A DNA stretch of 51,594 nt, taken from positions 1 to 51,594 of the forward strand of contig JAGCXU010000029.1 in NCBI GenBank assembly GCA_017961145.1. The letters are read 5' to 3'. This stretch comes from Bacteroidaceae bacterium. Lineage in GTDB: Bacteria; Bacteroidota; Bacteroidia; Bacteroidales; Bacteroidaceae. The notes below the pieces were generated by a model that was not told the DNA's origin, did no database searches, and saw only the letters and a list, made by a program, of their open reading frames with translations. Shown here in pieces: positions 15,811 to 23,739 of the stretch (positions are counted from its first letter, which is position 1; each line of letters opens with the position of its first letter). Position numbers and translations under genes: made by a program.

Positions 15811-15910
15811 AAGGGAAACACCTATTTTGTTGAGGAAATTTCCCCAAGTGGAGAAAAAGAGTTAAATTTGCAGAGGAAATGGACAACTCATCATGGCGAA
15901 ACAATCGAGT

Positions 15911-16042
15911 TCTAGTGGAGCGTTGGCAAACGTGGCAGGCGACGATGCGAAACTTCACGTTTGACGATTGCAATTATCACGTTTGACGTTTGCAATTATC
16001 ACGTTTGACGATTGGGATCATCACGTGTGACGTTTGCAAACA
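15911..16042. repeat. 22-bp tandem array, locus B
   Basis: Six units in phase: two degenerate (15911-15932, 15933-15954) and four good ones (15955-15976, 15977-15998, 15999-16020, 16021-16042). The local variant is TCACGTTTGA followed by CG(T/A)TTGCAATTA; the last unit is nearly ideal (TCACGTGTGA CGTTTGCAAACA). The array occupies most of the 316-nt gap between two divergent genes and ends 41 bp before the prmA ATG. The rest of the gap holds the minus-strand promoter near 15.8 kb and AT-rich sequence. I see no plus-strand TAnnTTTG box for prmA. Confidence 0.9.
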
Positions 16043-16083
16043 CTCCCTGTTAAGCTGAACGAGTACACATTATTATATATATT

Positions 16084-17040
16084 ATGAAGTATTTCGAAGT
16101 GACTTGCCAGATACGGCCTTTCAGCCAGGATGCTGCGGATCTTTTGTCCGCCATGCTGGCTGAGATTGGGTTCGAATCGTTCTCGCAGACGGATGGCGGC
16201 TTGCTGGCTTATGTTCAGCAAAGTGTTTGGAGCGAAGAAGAGATGCAGGAAGTCGTTCAGAACTTCTGTCTGCCTGAAGTCGAAATCAGTTATACTTTGG
16301 CTGAGGCTCCTGACGAAGATTGGAATCAAGTCTGGGAGGAAGAGGGCTTCCAGCCAATTAGCCTCCCCCTTGCCCCCTCCCAAGGAGGGGGAATGATAGT
16401 GGTTCACGACGTCAAGCACACAGACGTTCCGCCTGCCAAGTACGACATCCTCATCACTCCTCGCCTGGCTTTCGGAACTGGAAGCCACGAAACGACTCGT
16501 CTCATCCTGCGGACTTTGGCGCATCTTGACTTGGCGAGCAAGCACATTATCGATGCTGGAACGGGTACAGGCATATTGGCCATTATGGCTATCAAGCGAG
16601 GAGCGGCAAGTGTTTTCGCCTACGACATCGACGAATGGAGCGTGGAAAACACGAAGGACAACCTGCTCCTGAATAGAATAAAGACCCTCTCTGACTCCCC
16701 CTTAAAGGAGGAGAAACAGAAAGCCTCCCCTTTAAGGGGAGGTTTGGAAGGGTCTGTTGTGGTCGTTTGTGGTGACAGTTCTGTTCTCAAAGGGCAGCCG
16801 AAAGCGGACCTCCTCATAGCCAACATCAATCGAAACATCCTGCTTCAGGACCTCCCTCGATTCGCTTCATCGATAAAAGCAGGTGGCCAGATGATACTGA
16901 GCGGCTTTTACTTGGAGGACATTCCAGTCTTGAAAGAAGCTGCTTCGAAGTTGGGTTTCACCCTTCTGAAAACGGAAAGCGAGGGGGATTGGGCTATGCT
17001 TCTATTCGAAGCGGATGCTCTTGGCAGGCGTGATATTTGA
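16084..17040 (+). CDS. prmA: Ribosomal protein L11 methyltransferase with two in-frame palindromic insertions
   Basis: Trimethylates ribosomal protein L11 using S-adenosylmethionine. The AdoMet site is IIDAGTGTGILAIMAIKRGA, preceded by ITPRLAFGTGSHETT, with the family motif LIANINRNILL later. The N-terminal 90 residues are the L11-recognition domain. At 318 residues it is longer than I expect for Bacteroidales PrmA (about 280-290). The extra residues coincide with two GC-rich palindromic elements at 16361-16393 (encoding SLPLAPSQGGG) and 16682-16755 (DSPLKEEKQKASPLRGGLEGS). Both lie in loops outside the motifs, so the enzyme is probably still active. The 3' end overlaps the converging permease gene by 39 bp. 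Confidence 0.93.
   Translation: MKYFEVTCQIRPFSQDAADLLSAMLAEIGFESFSQTDGGLLAYVQQSVWSEEEMQEVVQNFCLPEVEISYTLAEAPDEDWNQVWEEEGFQPISLPLAPSQGGGMIVVHDVKHTDVPPAKYDILITPRLAFGTGSHETTRLILRTLAHLDLASKHIIDAGTGTGILAIMAIKRGAASVFAYDIDEWSVENTKDNLLLNRIKTLSDSPLKEEKQKASPLRGGLEGSVVVVCGDSSVLKGQPKADLLIANINRNILLQDLPRFASSIKAGGQMILSGFYLEDIPVLKEAASKLGFTLLKTESEGDWAMLLFEADALGRRDI
16361..16393. repeat. GC-rich palindromic half-element inside prmA
   Basis: GCCTCCCCCTTGCCCC then CTCCCAAGGAGGGGGAA: an inverted repeat of CTCCCCCTT/CCCTCC with AAGGAGGGGG. It resembles one arm of the full elements at 2369-2440 and 16682-16755. It is translated in frame just after the segment FQPI of PrmA. Confidence 0.65.
16682..16755. repeat. 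Double-hairpin GC-rich palindromic element, copy 2, inside prmA
   Basis: A 74-bp element bounded by AGACCCT and AGGGTCT. Two hairpins (CTCCCCCTTAAAGGAGGAG and CCTCCCCTTTAAGGGGAGG) are separated by AAACAGAAAG. Order, length and spacer match the reverse complement of copy 1 at 2369-2440. It is read through in frame and adds about 20 residues to PrmA between the Rossmann motif and the LIANINRN motif. Confidence 0.8.
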
Positions 17041-18243
17041 CACCACAAAGCTTGGAACAATCATAGCAAGGGCGCTGATCACAAGCGTGCCAAGGTCGAT
17101 GGCGAGCACCCACCACCAATTCACCATGACAGGAACGGCCTCCACATAGTAGACATCAGGGTCTAAGGTGATGAGTCCGAACTGTTTCTGCAAGTAGATA
17201 AGGGCGAAGGCCAACAGGTTGCCGAGTACGATTCCTCGCAAAATGATCAGCATCGCATAGTTGAGGAAGAGGTGACGGACTTGCTTGTTGCGAGCTCCCA
17301 AAGCCTTCATGATGCCAATGAAATTGGTGCGTTCCAAGATGATGATAAGGAGTCCGCTTATTGCAGTGAAGATGGAGATGCAAATCATCAGGATAAGGAT
17401 GACAACGATATCCATGTCAAGGAGTTGCAACCAGCCGAATATCTGCGGATGCTCCATTTTGATGGTTATGCTGGAATAGTATTCGCCATAGGCATCTTGC
17501 TTGTGATTGACCTCGTTTACCACACCCATCAGGGTTTCGTCGAGTTTTTCGAAGTCCTTCAACCTGATTTCCGCTCCTGCATATTGCTGGGAATCCCATC
17601 CAAGCAGACGATGGATGGTGTTGAGGTCTGTGTAGGCAAAGTTCTTGTCGAAATCAGTAAGATTGGTGCGATAAATGCCTGCGACGGTAAATTTCCTTGC
17701 TCGAACTGTCTCTTCGAAGAAGTAGGCATAGATGGTTTGGCCAACCTCGACTTGCATTTCGCGAGCCATCGCTTGCGAGATTACCAGTTTGCCTGAGCTG
17801 ACGGAATCCGTGAAGTGGGGCATTTCGCCACTAATCATGTGGCTGTTAATGAAGCTTTGGTCGTAATCCTGACCAATGCCTTGAATGGCTATGCCCTTGA
17901 AATTCGCATCGGTTTTCAGCATTCCAGGCTTGATGCAGAAGCGTGCTACGGAAGCCACATTGGGGATGGCTGCGAGTCGTGAAGTGACAGAATCGTCGAT
18001 GACTATCGGTTGGAACTCTTGCTGACCTAAGCTCTTGTAGTTCATCACCTTGATGTGTGCGCCAAAGCCCAACACTTTGTCCTGCACTTCTCGCTGGAAA
18101 CCCAGTACGATAGCCACGCTGACGAGCATCACAGCCAAGCCGATGGCGACACCAAAGGTTGCGATTCCTGTGGCGAGACGCGAGGCTCTTCCGCTGTTTC
18201 CGCCTTGCGCAAAGAGTCGTTTAGCTACAAACCAAGTGAACAT
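17002..18243 (-). CDS. FtsX/LolC-E-type ABC transporter permease
   Basis: A 413-residue inner membrane protein. One transmembrane helix near the N terminus (ATFGVAIGLAVMLVSVAIVLGF) is followed by a large periplasmic MacB-like domain (residues about 50-270) and three C-terminal helices (DIVVILILMICISIFTAISGLLIIIL, LRGIVLGNLLAFALIY, VLAIDLGTLVISALAMIVPSFVV), ending NITPAKSIRFE. This is the layout of LolC/LolE lipoprotein-release permeases. No partner ATPase lies in the window. The frame is open far upstream into the next gene, but the start is the ATG at 18243, which overlaps the aminotransferase stop (TAATG), so translation is probably coupled. Confidence 0.88.
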   Translation of the reverse strand: MFTWFVAKRLFAQGGNSGRASRLATGIATFGVAIGLAVMLVSVAIVLGFQREVQDKVLGFGAHIKVMNYKSLGQQEFQPIVIDDSVTSRLAAIPNVASVARFCIKPGMLKTDANFKGIAIQGIGQDYDQSFINSHMISGEMPHFTDSVSSGKLVISQAMAREMQVEVGQTIYAYFFEETVRARKFTVAGIYRTNLTDFDKNFAYTDLNTIHRLLGWDSQQYAGAEIRLKDFEKLDETLMGVVNEVNHKQDAYGEYYSSITIKMEHPQIFGWLQLLDMDIVVILILMICISIFTAISGLLIIILERTNFIGIMKALGARNKQVRHLFLNYAMLIILRGIVLGNLLAFALIYLQKQFGLITLDPDVYYVEAVPVMVNWWWVLAIDLGTLVISALAMIVPSFVVSNITPAKSIRFE

Positions 18244-19439
18244 TATACTTTTCCTGGATAGGCTTCCAAAGCCTTGCGAAGGACGAAGAGTGCGCGAACG
18301 AGGTCTTCTTTCTTCAGCACGTAAGCCAGTCGGACTTCGTTTGTGCCGATTCCTGGTGTGGTGTAGAAGCCTGCGGCAGGAGCCAGCATGACTGTTTCGC
18401 CTTCGTAGTTGAAGTCGCTCAGGCACCAGGCACAGAACTTTTCGGCATCGTCGACGGGCAACTTGGCTACGGTGTAGAAGGCTCCCATCGGGATAGGACT
18501 GTAGACGCCAGGTATTCTGTTGAGTCCGTCGATGAGGCATTTACGCCTTTCCACATACTCGTCATAGACTTCGCGGCCGTATTCTTCAGGTTCGTCGAGA
18601 CTTGCCTCGGCTGCAATCTGGCCGATGAGTGGGGGACTGAGGCGTGCCTGACAGAACTTCATGACTGCCTTCCTCACCTCTTTGTTCTTTGTGATGAGGG
18701 CGCCGATGCGTATGCCGCACTCACTGTAACGCTTGCTCACACTGTCGATGAGCACTACGTTGTTCTCGATTCCTTCAAGGTGGCAGGCACTGATGTAAGG
18801 GCTGCCAGTATAGATGAACTCGCGATAGACTTCGTCGCTGAACAGGTAGAGGTCGTACTTCTTGACGAGGTCGCGTATCTGATTCATTTCTCGACGGGTA
18901 TAGAGGTAGCCTGTCGGATTGTTCGGATTGCAGATGAGGATGGCTCTCGTCTTTTCGTTGATGAGTTCTTCGAACTTCTCGACCTTCGGAAGGGAGAAGC
19001 CTTCCTCGATGGTTGTCGTGATGGTTCGTATGACGGCACCAGCCGAGATGGCAAACGCCATGTAGTTCGCGTAGGCAGGTTCTGGCACGATTATCTCGTC
19101 GCCAGGATTCAAGCAAGCCAGGAAGGAGAACAGTACGGCCTCGCTACCACCGCTTGTTATGATGATATCCTCGGGCGTGAGGTTGATGTTGTACTTGCTG
19201 TAGTAGCCGACCAGCTTCTTGCGATAGCTGAGATAGCCTTGGCTGGGACTGTATTCGAGGATATTGCGGTCGATGTTCTTGATGGCATTGATGGCCGCTT
19301 TGGGAGTGGGAAGGTCAGGCTGACCGATGTTCAGGTGGTAAACATGTATCCCTCGATCTTTAGCGGCATAAGCCAGCGGAGCCAACTTGCGGATGGGCGA
19401 CTCTGGCATTTCCACGCCTCGAACAGAAATCTGTGGCAT
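18243..19439 (-). CDS. PLP-dependent aminotransferase, aspartate aminotransferase family
   Basis: A 398-residue fold-type I aminotransferase. It shows LNIGQPDLPTP, the PLP/substrate motif NPNNPTG at about 171, SDEVYREF at 201, and the Schiff-base lysine in DSVSKRYSECGIRIG (about K236). It most likely exchanges amino groups between aspartate or a related amino acid and 2-oxoglutarate; the exact substrate is uncertain. It is cotranscribed with the permease gene through a TAATG overlap. Upstream, its promoter region is duplicated in tandem (19468-19615). Confidence 0.88.
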   Translation of the reverse strand: MPQISVRGVEMPESPIRKLAPLAYAAKDRGIHVYHLNIGQPDLPTPKAAINAIKNIDRNILEYSPSQGYLSYRKKLVGYYSKYNINLTPEDIIITSGGSEAVLFSFLACLNPGDEIIVPEPAYANYMAFAISAGAVIRTITTTIEEGFSLPKVEKFEELINEKTRAILICNPNNPTGYLYTRREMNQIRDLVKKYDLYLFSDEVYREFIYTGSPYISACHLEGIENNVVLIDSVSKRYSECGIRIGALITKNKEVRKAVMKFCQARLSPPLIGQIAAEASLDEPEEYGREVYDEYVERRKCLIDGLNRIPGVYSPIPMGAFYTVAKLPVDDAEKFCAWCLSDFNYEGETVMLAPAAGFYTTPGIGTNEVRLAYVLKKEDLVRALFVLRKALEAYPGKV

Positions 19440-19467
19440 AATTCTTGTCTTTTATCAATTTCGCGTG

Positions 19468-19615
19468 CAAAGGTACGAATAAATGAGTGAAGCACAAAAG
19501 AAAAAGAAAATATTTTTCATGATGTGTTTCCGAATGCAAGTACTTTCGACGAAGTCAAAGGTACGAATAAATGAGTGAAGCACAAAAGAAAAGGAAAAGA
19601 TTTTTCCTGATGTGC
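19468..19615 (-). promoter_or_regulatory. Tandemly duplicated promoter of the aminotransferase gene
   Basis: Two near-identical copies of about 60 bp, 88 bp apart, each beginning CAAAGGTACGAATAAATGAG (19468 and 19556), so each holds a minus-strand -7 box TACCTTTG (19475 to 19468 and 19563 to 19556). Differences between the copies are few (for example AAAAAGAAAATATTTTTCAT versus AAAAGGAAAAGATTTTTCCT). The 392-nt gap from 19440 to 19831 holds this duplication, repeat array C and the promoter of the next gene; no gene is seen in it. Confidence 0.75.
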
Positions 19616-19629
19616 CTGCGAATAAAACA

Positions 19630-19724
19630 TAACGTGTGAAGTTGCCCAACATAACACTATACGTTTGCAATCATAACACTATATGTTTGCAATCGTAACA
19701 CTATACGTTTGCAATCGTAACTGG
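19630..19724. repeat. 22-bp tandem array, locus C
   Basis: Four units in phase (19630-19651, 19652-19673, 19674-19695, 19696-19717) plus a partial TAACTGG. The first unit is TAACGTGTGA AGTTGCCCAACA; the next three are a homogenised variant TAACACTATA (C/T)GTTTGCAATC(A/G). Each of these three contains TACGTTTG or TATGTTTG, which match the TAnnTTTG -7 box. It lies between divergent genes, about 50 bp upstream of the AraC gene's promoter. Confidence 0.9.
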
Positions 19725-19774
19725 GGATGTTTTGAAAGACTCCGCTTGGCTCTCACATTTTCTTCGTGTTTTGC

Positions 19775-19805
19775 TTGCCAGGTTGCCCTTTTTTTCGTAC
19801 ATTTG
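19775..19805 (+). promoter_or_regulatory. Promoter of the AraC-family gene
   Basis: TTG at 19775-19777 and the -7 box TACATTTG at 19798-19805 are 20 nt apart. Transcription from about 19810 favours the ATG at 19832 over the upstream ATG at 19766. Confidence 0.75.
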
Positions 19806-19831
19806 CAAAGGTAAAAAGATTAAACGAAATC

Positions 19832-20557
19832 ATGCAACAACAGATTCTGCACCTTCTTTGCACGGCTGGAACTTGCCGACTCCACTTCTCAGGACACGAG
19901 CATGAGCTCACACCTGGGAGTTGCATGATTGCGATGGCAAGCCACGTCGGAAGTGTCTGTCCCTCAGCGGATTGTCAGCTCTATCAGCTTCTCTTTCCTG
20001 CCGACAGACAGGCTGGCTGTATGCCTCACACCAGTTATGGCGTCTGTGGATGGCTTCACCTGTTCATGCACCCCATCTTCAAGTTGGAAGGTGACGCGCT
20101 AACCATCGTAGAGCACGACTTCAAGGATGTCGCTTTCCGCTCTGAACACACCCCTGAAGCCTATCGTGGAGAGGCCGTCCTGCAAGGCATGCGAGCACTT
20201 TACCTTGACGTCATGAACGCTCATGCCACTCTCTTCGAACACGAGGAAGCGACTCCCAGATCGGCCGATATCATGTCGCGTTTCATCCGAATGCTGGAGT
20301 CAGGAACCTACAGAAAGCACAGAACTGTGGCCTACTATGCGGGAGAACTCTGCGTCACGCCAAAACATCTGCACAAGATATCCACCCAAGTGAGCGGACG
20401 AACGCCAAGTTATTGGATAGGACAGTTCACCATGATGGAAATCAGGCACTTGCAGATGCATGGAAAACTCACGGCAAAAGAGGTCGCAAGCAAGCTGAAC
20501 TTCGACAACATCTCGCATTTCAGCCGCTATATTAGCCGTTTGGGGAAATCTTGGTAA
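19832..20557 (+). CDS. AraC-family transcriptional regulator
   Basis: A 241-residue DNA-binding protein. The N-terminal part (FSGHEHELTPGSCMIAMASH) looks like a cupin-type sensing domain. The C-terminal 90 residues hold the two helix-turn-helix motifs of the AraC family (VAYYAGELCVTPKHLHKISTQVSGRTPSYWI and LTAKEVASKLNFDNISHFSRYISRLG). It stands about 100 bp before a TonB-dependent receptor gene that has its own promoter and is its most likely target, as in siderophore systems; this is inference. The start is MQQQILHLL; an upstream frame from 19766 would begin upstream of the predicted transcription start. Confidence 0.88.
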   Translation: MQQQILHLLCTAGTCRLHFSGHEHELTPGSCMIAMASHVGSVCPSADCQLYQLLFPADRQAGCMPHTSYGVCGWLHLFMHPIFKLEGDALTIVEHDFKDVAFRSEHTPEAYRGEAVLQGMRALYLDVMNAHATLFEHEEATPRSADIMSRFIRMLESGTYRKHRTVAYYAGELCVTPKHLHKISTQVSGRTPSYWIGQFTMMEIRHLQMHGKLTAKEVASKLNFDNISHFSRYISRLGKSW

Positions 20558-20576
20558 CAATCCGCGAAATCTGGGT

Positions 20577-20608
20577 TTGGATGTGCGCGTACATTATTGA
20601 TACCTTTG
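20577..20608 (+). promoter_or_regulatory. Promoter of the TonB-dependent receptor gene
   Basis: TTG at 20577-20579 and a perfect -7 box TACCTTTG at 20601-20608, spacing 21 nt, leaving an untranslated leader of about 45 nt. Confidence 0.78.
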
Positions 20609-20658
20609 CACCAGAAATCATGAGGTATTAACTTTGTTACATTAAAACACATCCGATT

Positions 20659-22557
20659 ATGCGAATCCGTACATTCCTATTGCTTGGAGCAAGTGTCGTT
20701 TGCCTTTCCATGCAGGCAGAAACTCAAAACGAGGGTATTCAGGACACCACCCAAATGAGCGAAGTCGTCGTCACAGGCACGCGAAATGCCACAGATGTCC
20801 GTCATCTTCCTCTCACCGTGACCAGTATCAGTAACGAGAAACTCAACGAGAACTATCGCTCTTCAGTCCTTCCGACCGTCACAGAACAGACGCCTGGTCT
20901 CTTCTCTACCAGCAGAGGCGTGCTGGGTTATGGTGTCAGCACAGGAGCTGCAGGCAGCATGATGGTTCGTGGCGTAGGCAGTGGAGCACAACTGTTGGTG
21001 CTCATAGACGGTCAGCCTCAGTATGCAGGTCTCATGGGACACCCTATTCCAGATGTCTATCAGACGTTGATGACGGAGAAGGTCGAAGTGGTTCGTGGAC
21101 CAGCTTCGCTCCTTTATGGTTCCAACGCGATGGCAGGCGTCGTGAATATTGTCACGCGACAGATGAACGAAGACGGTTGCAAGACCAACATCCGCCTGCA
21201 GGGTGGCAGCTATGGAACCTTCCAAGCCGATGGCGTGAACCGTTTCCGAAAAGGCAAGTTCAGCACCGTTGTTGGAGCCCAATACATGCGTACAGATGGA
21301 CACAGACCTAACAGCAACTTCGAACAGTTTGGCGGTTATGCCAAGATAGGTTATGACTTCTCTGAGCATTGGAAAGCCGTTGCCGATGCTAACCTTACCC
21401 ACTTCAATGCCAGCAACCCAGGTCCTGTCTATGCTCCTCTCGTCGACAACGATTCCAAGATTACTCGCGGACTGGCCAGCATCAGCCTTAGCAACGGCTA
21501 TCAGAACACGAGTGGTACCCTTCGCGCCTATTACGACTGGGGACATCACAACATAGACGATGGCTACAATCTGGGCGGAACTCCCAAAACGGCACTCTAC
21601 AAGCACGATGACTACATTGCCGGCATCACATGGTACCAGAGCGCACATTTCTTCGAGGGCAATACCGTCACTGTCGGCCTCGACTGGCAACACTTCGGCG
21701 GAAGTGCGTGGAATGCCGACAAACAGACTGGTGCCAAGACCTATCTCGTTAAGGACGAGGACGGCAATCTCGTCGAGAATCAGCATGCAGACGAGGTAGG
21801 AACCTATATCGACTTCCGTCAGGACATCTGCAAGTGGCTGACAGTTGATGCAGGACTGCGTGTCGATTGGCATTCAGTCGTAGGGACAGAACTGATTCCG
21901 CAGGGAGGACTTGCCTTCCATCCCACTCGCAACGCCGACATCAAAGCGCTGGTGAGCAAAGGCTTCCGCAATCCCATCATCCGCGAGATGTATATGTTCC
22001 CACCTGCAACCACAGACCTGAAGCCAGAACGCATGATGAACTACGAACTCGCCTACACCCAGCGCATAGCAGGGAAAGTGCACATCGGAGCCAACATCTT
22101 CTATATCAAGGGAGAGAACCTCATCAATACCGTCAGAGTGGACGGTCGTCCTCGCAATGTGAACACTGGCGACTTCGAGAACTGGGGACTCGAGTTTTCT
22201 GCCGACTACACCATCAACAGGCATTGGAGCGTGGATGGAAACTACTCGTATCTGCGTATGCAGACGCCCATCACAGGCGCTCCAGAGGGCAAACTGTACT
22301 TTGGAGGCAAATACCACAACGACAAGTGGACGGCTACGGCTGGCGTGCAAAACATCAGCGGCCTGTACATCACGGCTGGCGACAATCCGCAGAAAGAGAA
22401 CTTCACCTTGCTCAACGCTTCCGTCAGCTACAGGGCGCTGCCTTGGCTGACACTCTTTGCGAAGGGCGAGAACCTGCTGGCAGAGCAGTATCAGACCTAC
22501 GACGGCTTCTTCATGCCCAAGGCAACCTTCATGGGTGGCGCATCGTTTGAATTTTAA
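20659..22557 (+). CDS. TonB-dependent outer membrane receptor
   Basis: A 632-residue outer membrane transporter driven by TonB. A signal peptide (residues 1-20) is followed by a short region with a TonB-box-like segment (MSEVVVTGTRN), a plug domain (about 40-160: MMVRGVGSGAQLLVLIDGQPQ, VEVVRGPASLLYGSNAMAGVVNIVT), and a barrel that ends in Phe (GGASFEF). It has no N-terminal carboxypeptidase-like domain and no SusD partner, so it looks like a metal, siderophore or cobalamin receptor, not a SusC glycan importer. The AraC regulator upstream supports siderophore or metal uptake. The ligand is not known. Confidence 0.9.
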   Translation: MRIRTFLLLGASVVCLSMQAETQNEGIQDTTQMSEVVVTGTRNATDVRHLPLTVTSISNEKLNENYRSSVLPTVTEQTPGLFSTSRGVLGYGVSTGAAGSMMVRGVGSGAQLLVLIDGQPQYAGLMGHPIPDVYQTLMTEKVEVVRGPASLLYGSNAMAGVVNIVTRQMNEDGCKTNIRLQGGSYGTFQADGVNRFRKGKFSTVVGAQYMRTDGHRPNSNFEQFGGYAKIGYDFSEHWKAVADANLTHFNASNPGPVYAPLVDNDSKITRGLASISLSNGYQNTSGTLRAYYDWGHHNIDDGYNLGGTPKTALYKHDDYIAGITWYQSAHFFEGNTVTVGLDWQHFGGSAWNADKQTGAKTYLVKDEDGNLVENQHADEVGTYIDFRQDICKWLTVDAGLRVDWHSVVGTELIPQGGLAFHPTRNADIKALVSKGFRNPIIREMYMFPPATTDLKPERMMNYELAYTQRIAGKVHIGANIFYIKGENLINTVRVDGRPRNVNTGDFENWGLEFSADYTINRHWSVDGNYSYLRMQTPITGAPEGKLYFGGKYHNDKWTATAGVQNISGLYITAGDNPQKENFTLLNASVSYRALPWLTLFAKGENLLAEQYQTYDGFFMPKATFMGGASFEF

Positions 22558-22574
22558 AAGGAACAGGAACAAGG

Positions 22575-22598
22575 AAGAAAGCCCCGCGGGGCTTTCTT
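22575..22598 (+). terminator. Terminator after the TonB-dependent receptor gene
   Basis: A perfect palindrome AAGAAAGCCCCG/CGGGGCTTTCTT, 18 nt after the stop codon. Because it is symmetrical it could also act on leftward transcripts. Confidence 0.8.
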
Positions 22599-22686
22599 TG
22601 TTAAGTGGCTGTTTAACAGTCTTTTGGTGAGCCGGAAATGCTCCACACGAGGATTTTTGAAAGTTGACGTGCGTCGGGCTAAAACT

Positions 22687-22752
22687 TCACACGTGAAGTT
22701 GGCAAACTTCTCTGCAGAAGTTCGTCAACTTCTCTGCAGTCGTTAAAAAACG
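22687..22752. repeat. 22-bp tandem array, locus D
   Basis: Three units in phase: 22687-22708 (TCACACGTGA AGTTGGCAAACT), 22709-22730 (TCTCTGCAGA AGTTCGTCAACT) and 22731-22752 (TCTCTGCAGT CGTTAAAAAACG). A weaker unit may precede at 22665-22686. It lies between converging genes, 8 bp from the stop of the GH43 gene. Confidence 0.75.
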
Positions 22753-22760
22753 GGCCGCGT

Positions 22761-23738
22761 TTACTCGAACAGCTTGTCGTCAAGAGGCATTACTTTCAGG
22801 CTGCGGAGATGGGTGACGTCATTCGACGGAACGCAGTCGTGATGGAAGAGCCACCAGCGGCCTTCGTAGCGAACGATGCTGTGATGGGTGGTCCAGCCTA
22901 CGACGGGCTGCAGAAGTTCGCATTGGAAACGGAAGGGGCCGTAAGGGTTGTCGCCTGCAGCAAGGCAGAGCAAGTGACTGTCGCCAGTCGAGTAGGAGAA
23001 GTAGTAGCGACCGCCAGCCTTGTGCATCCACGATGCTTCGAAGAAGCGATGGGGGTCACCGGCCTTGAGGGGCTGACCGTTGGCATCCAGAATGATGACT
23101 GGGCGAGGAGCCTCTGCAAACTGCAGGACATCGTCGCTCATGCGCACCACAAACGATGGCAGGGCTGGAGCGTCGGCGGGACAGAAGAGCTGCGTCTTCT
23201 TGTCGGCAGCAGGGCCGAGGTCAATGCCATCCTTCGTTAACTTTTGTGGCGATTGATACCACTGCAACTGCCCTCCCCAAAGACCTCCGAAGTAGCAGTA
23301 AATCTTGCCGTCGTCGTCCTTGAAGACGCAGGGGTCGATGCTGAAAGAGCCACGGATGGGATGTTCCTGAGGGACGAATGGACCTTCTGGACGCTCGCTG
23401 ACGGCTACACCAAGGTGGAAGACGCCATTGTAGTCCTTTGCCGAGAAGATGAGGTAGTAGCGGCCATTCTTCTCCACGACATCGTTGTCCCACATCTGCT
23501 TCTCTGCCCAAGGCACCTGGTCAACGTCGAGGATGACGCCATGATCGGTTACATCGGCTTCGAGCGGATTGCCAGAGAGCGAGAGCACATGGTAGTCGCG
23601 CATCTGGAAGTGGCCTCCGTCATCGTCGAAGGCAGCACCCGTCTCGCAGTCGTGGGAAGGATAGATATACAGGCGGTCGCCAAACACATGGACCGAAGGG
23701 TCGGCCATATAGTCGTCAGGGAAGAGGTAACGCTCCAT
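22761..23738 (-). CDS. GH43-family glycosidase, cytoplasmic
   Basis: A 325-residue five-bladed beta-propeller glycosidase without a signal peptide. The GH43 catalytic set is visible: the general base Asp13 in YMADPSVHVFGDRLYIYPSHD, the pKa-modulating Asp135 in GSFSIDPCVF, and the general acid Glu234 in HRFFEASWMHK. Members remove arabinofuranose or xylose from plant glycan fragments. The lack of an export signal and the GPH transporter gene 1 nt upstream suggest it splits imported oligosaccharides. It is the last gene of the minus-strand cluster from 29850. Confidence 0.9.
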   Translation of the reverse strand: MERYLFPDDYMADPSVHVFGDRLYIYPSHDCETGAAFDDDGGHFQMRDYHVLSLSGNPLEADVTDHGVILDVDQVPWAEKQMWDNDVVEKNGRYYLIFSAKDYNGVFHLGVAVSERPEGPFVPQEHPIRGSFSIDPCVFKDDDGKIYCYFGGLWGGQLQWYQSPQKLTKDGIDLGPAADKKTQLFCPADAPALPSFVVRMSDDVLQFAEAPRPVIILDANGQPLKAGDPHRFFEASWMHKAGGRYYFSYSTGDSHLLCLAAGDNPYGPFRFQCELLQPVVGWTTHHSIVRYEGRWWLFHHDCVPSNDVTHLRSLKVMPLDDKLFE

Positions 23739-23739
23739 A

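Noticed and set aside
16084..17040. prmA as a pseudogene because of the inserted repeats
   Set aside because: The frame is intact, all methyltransferase motifs are present, and the insertions fall in variable loops.
17002..18540. Longer start for the FtsX-like permease
   Set aside because: The 99 extra residues overlap the aminotransferase coding region and are Arg/Ser-rich; the ATG at 18243 has a TAATG coupling and precedes the membrane segment properly.
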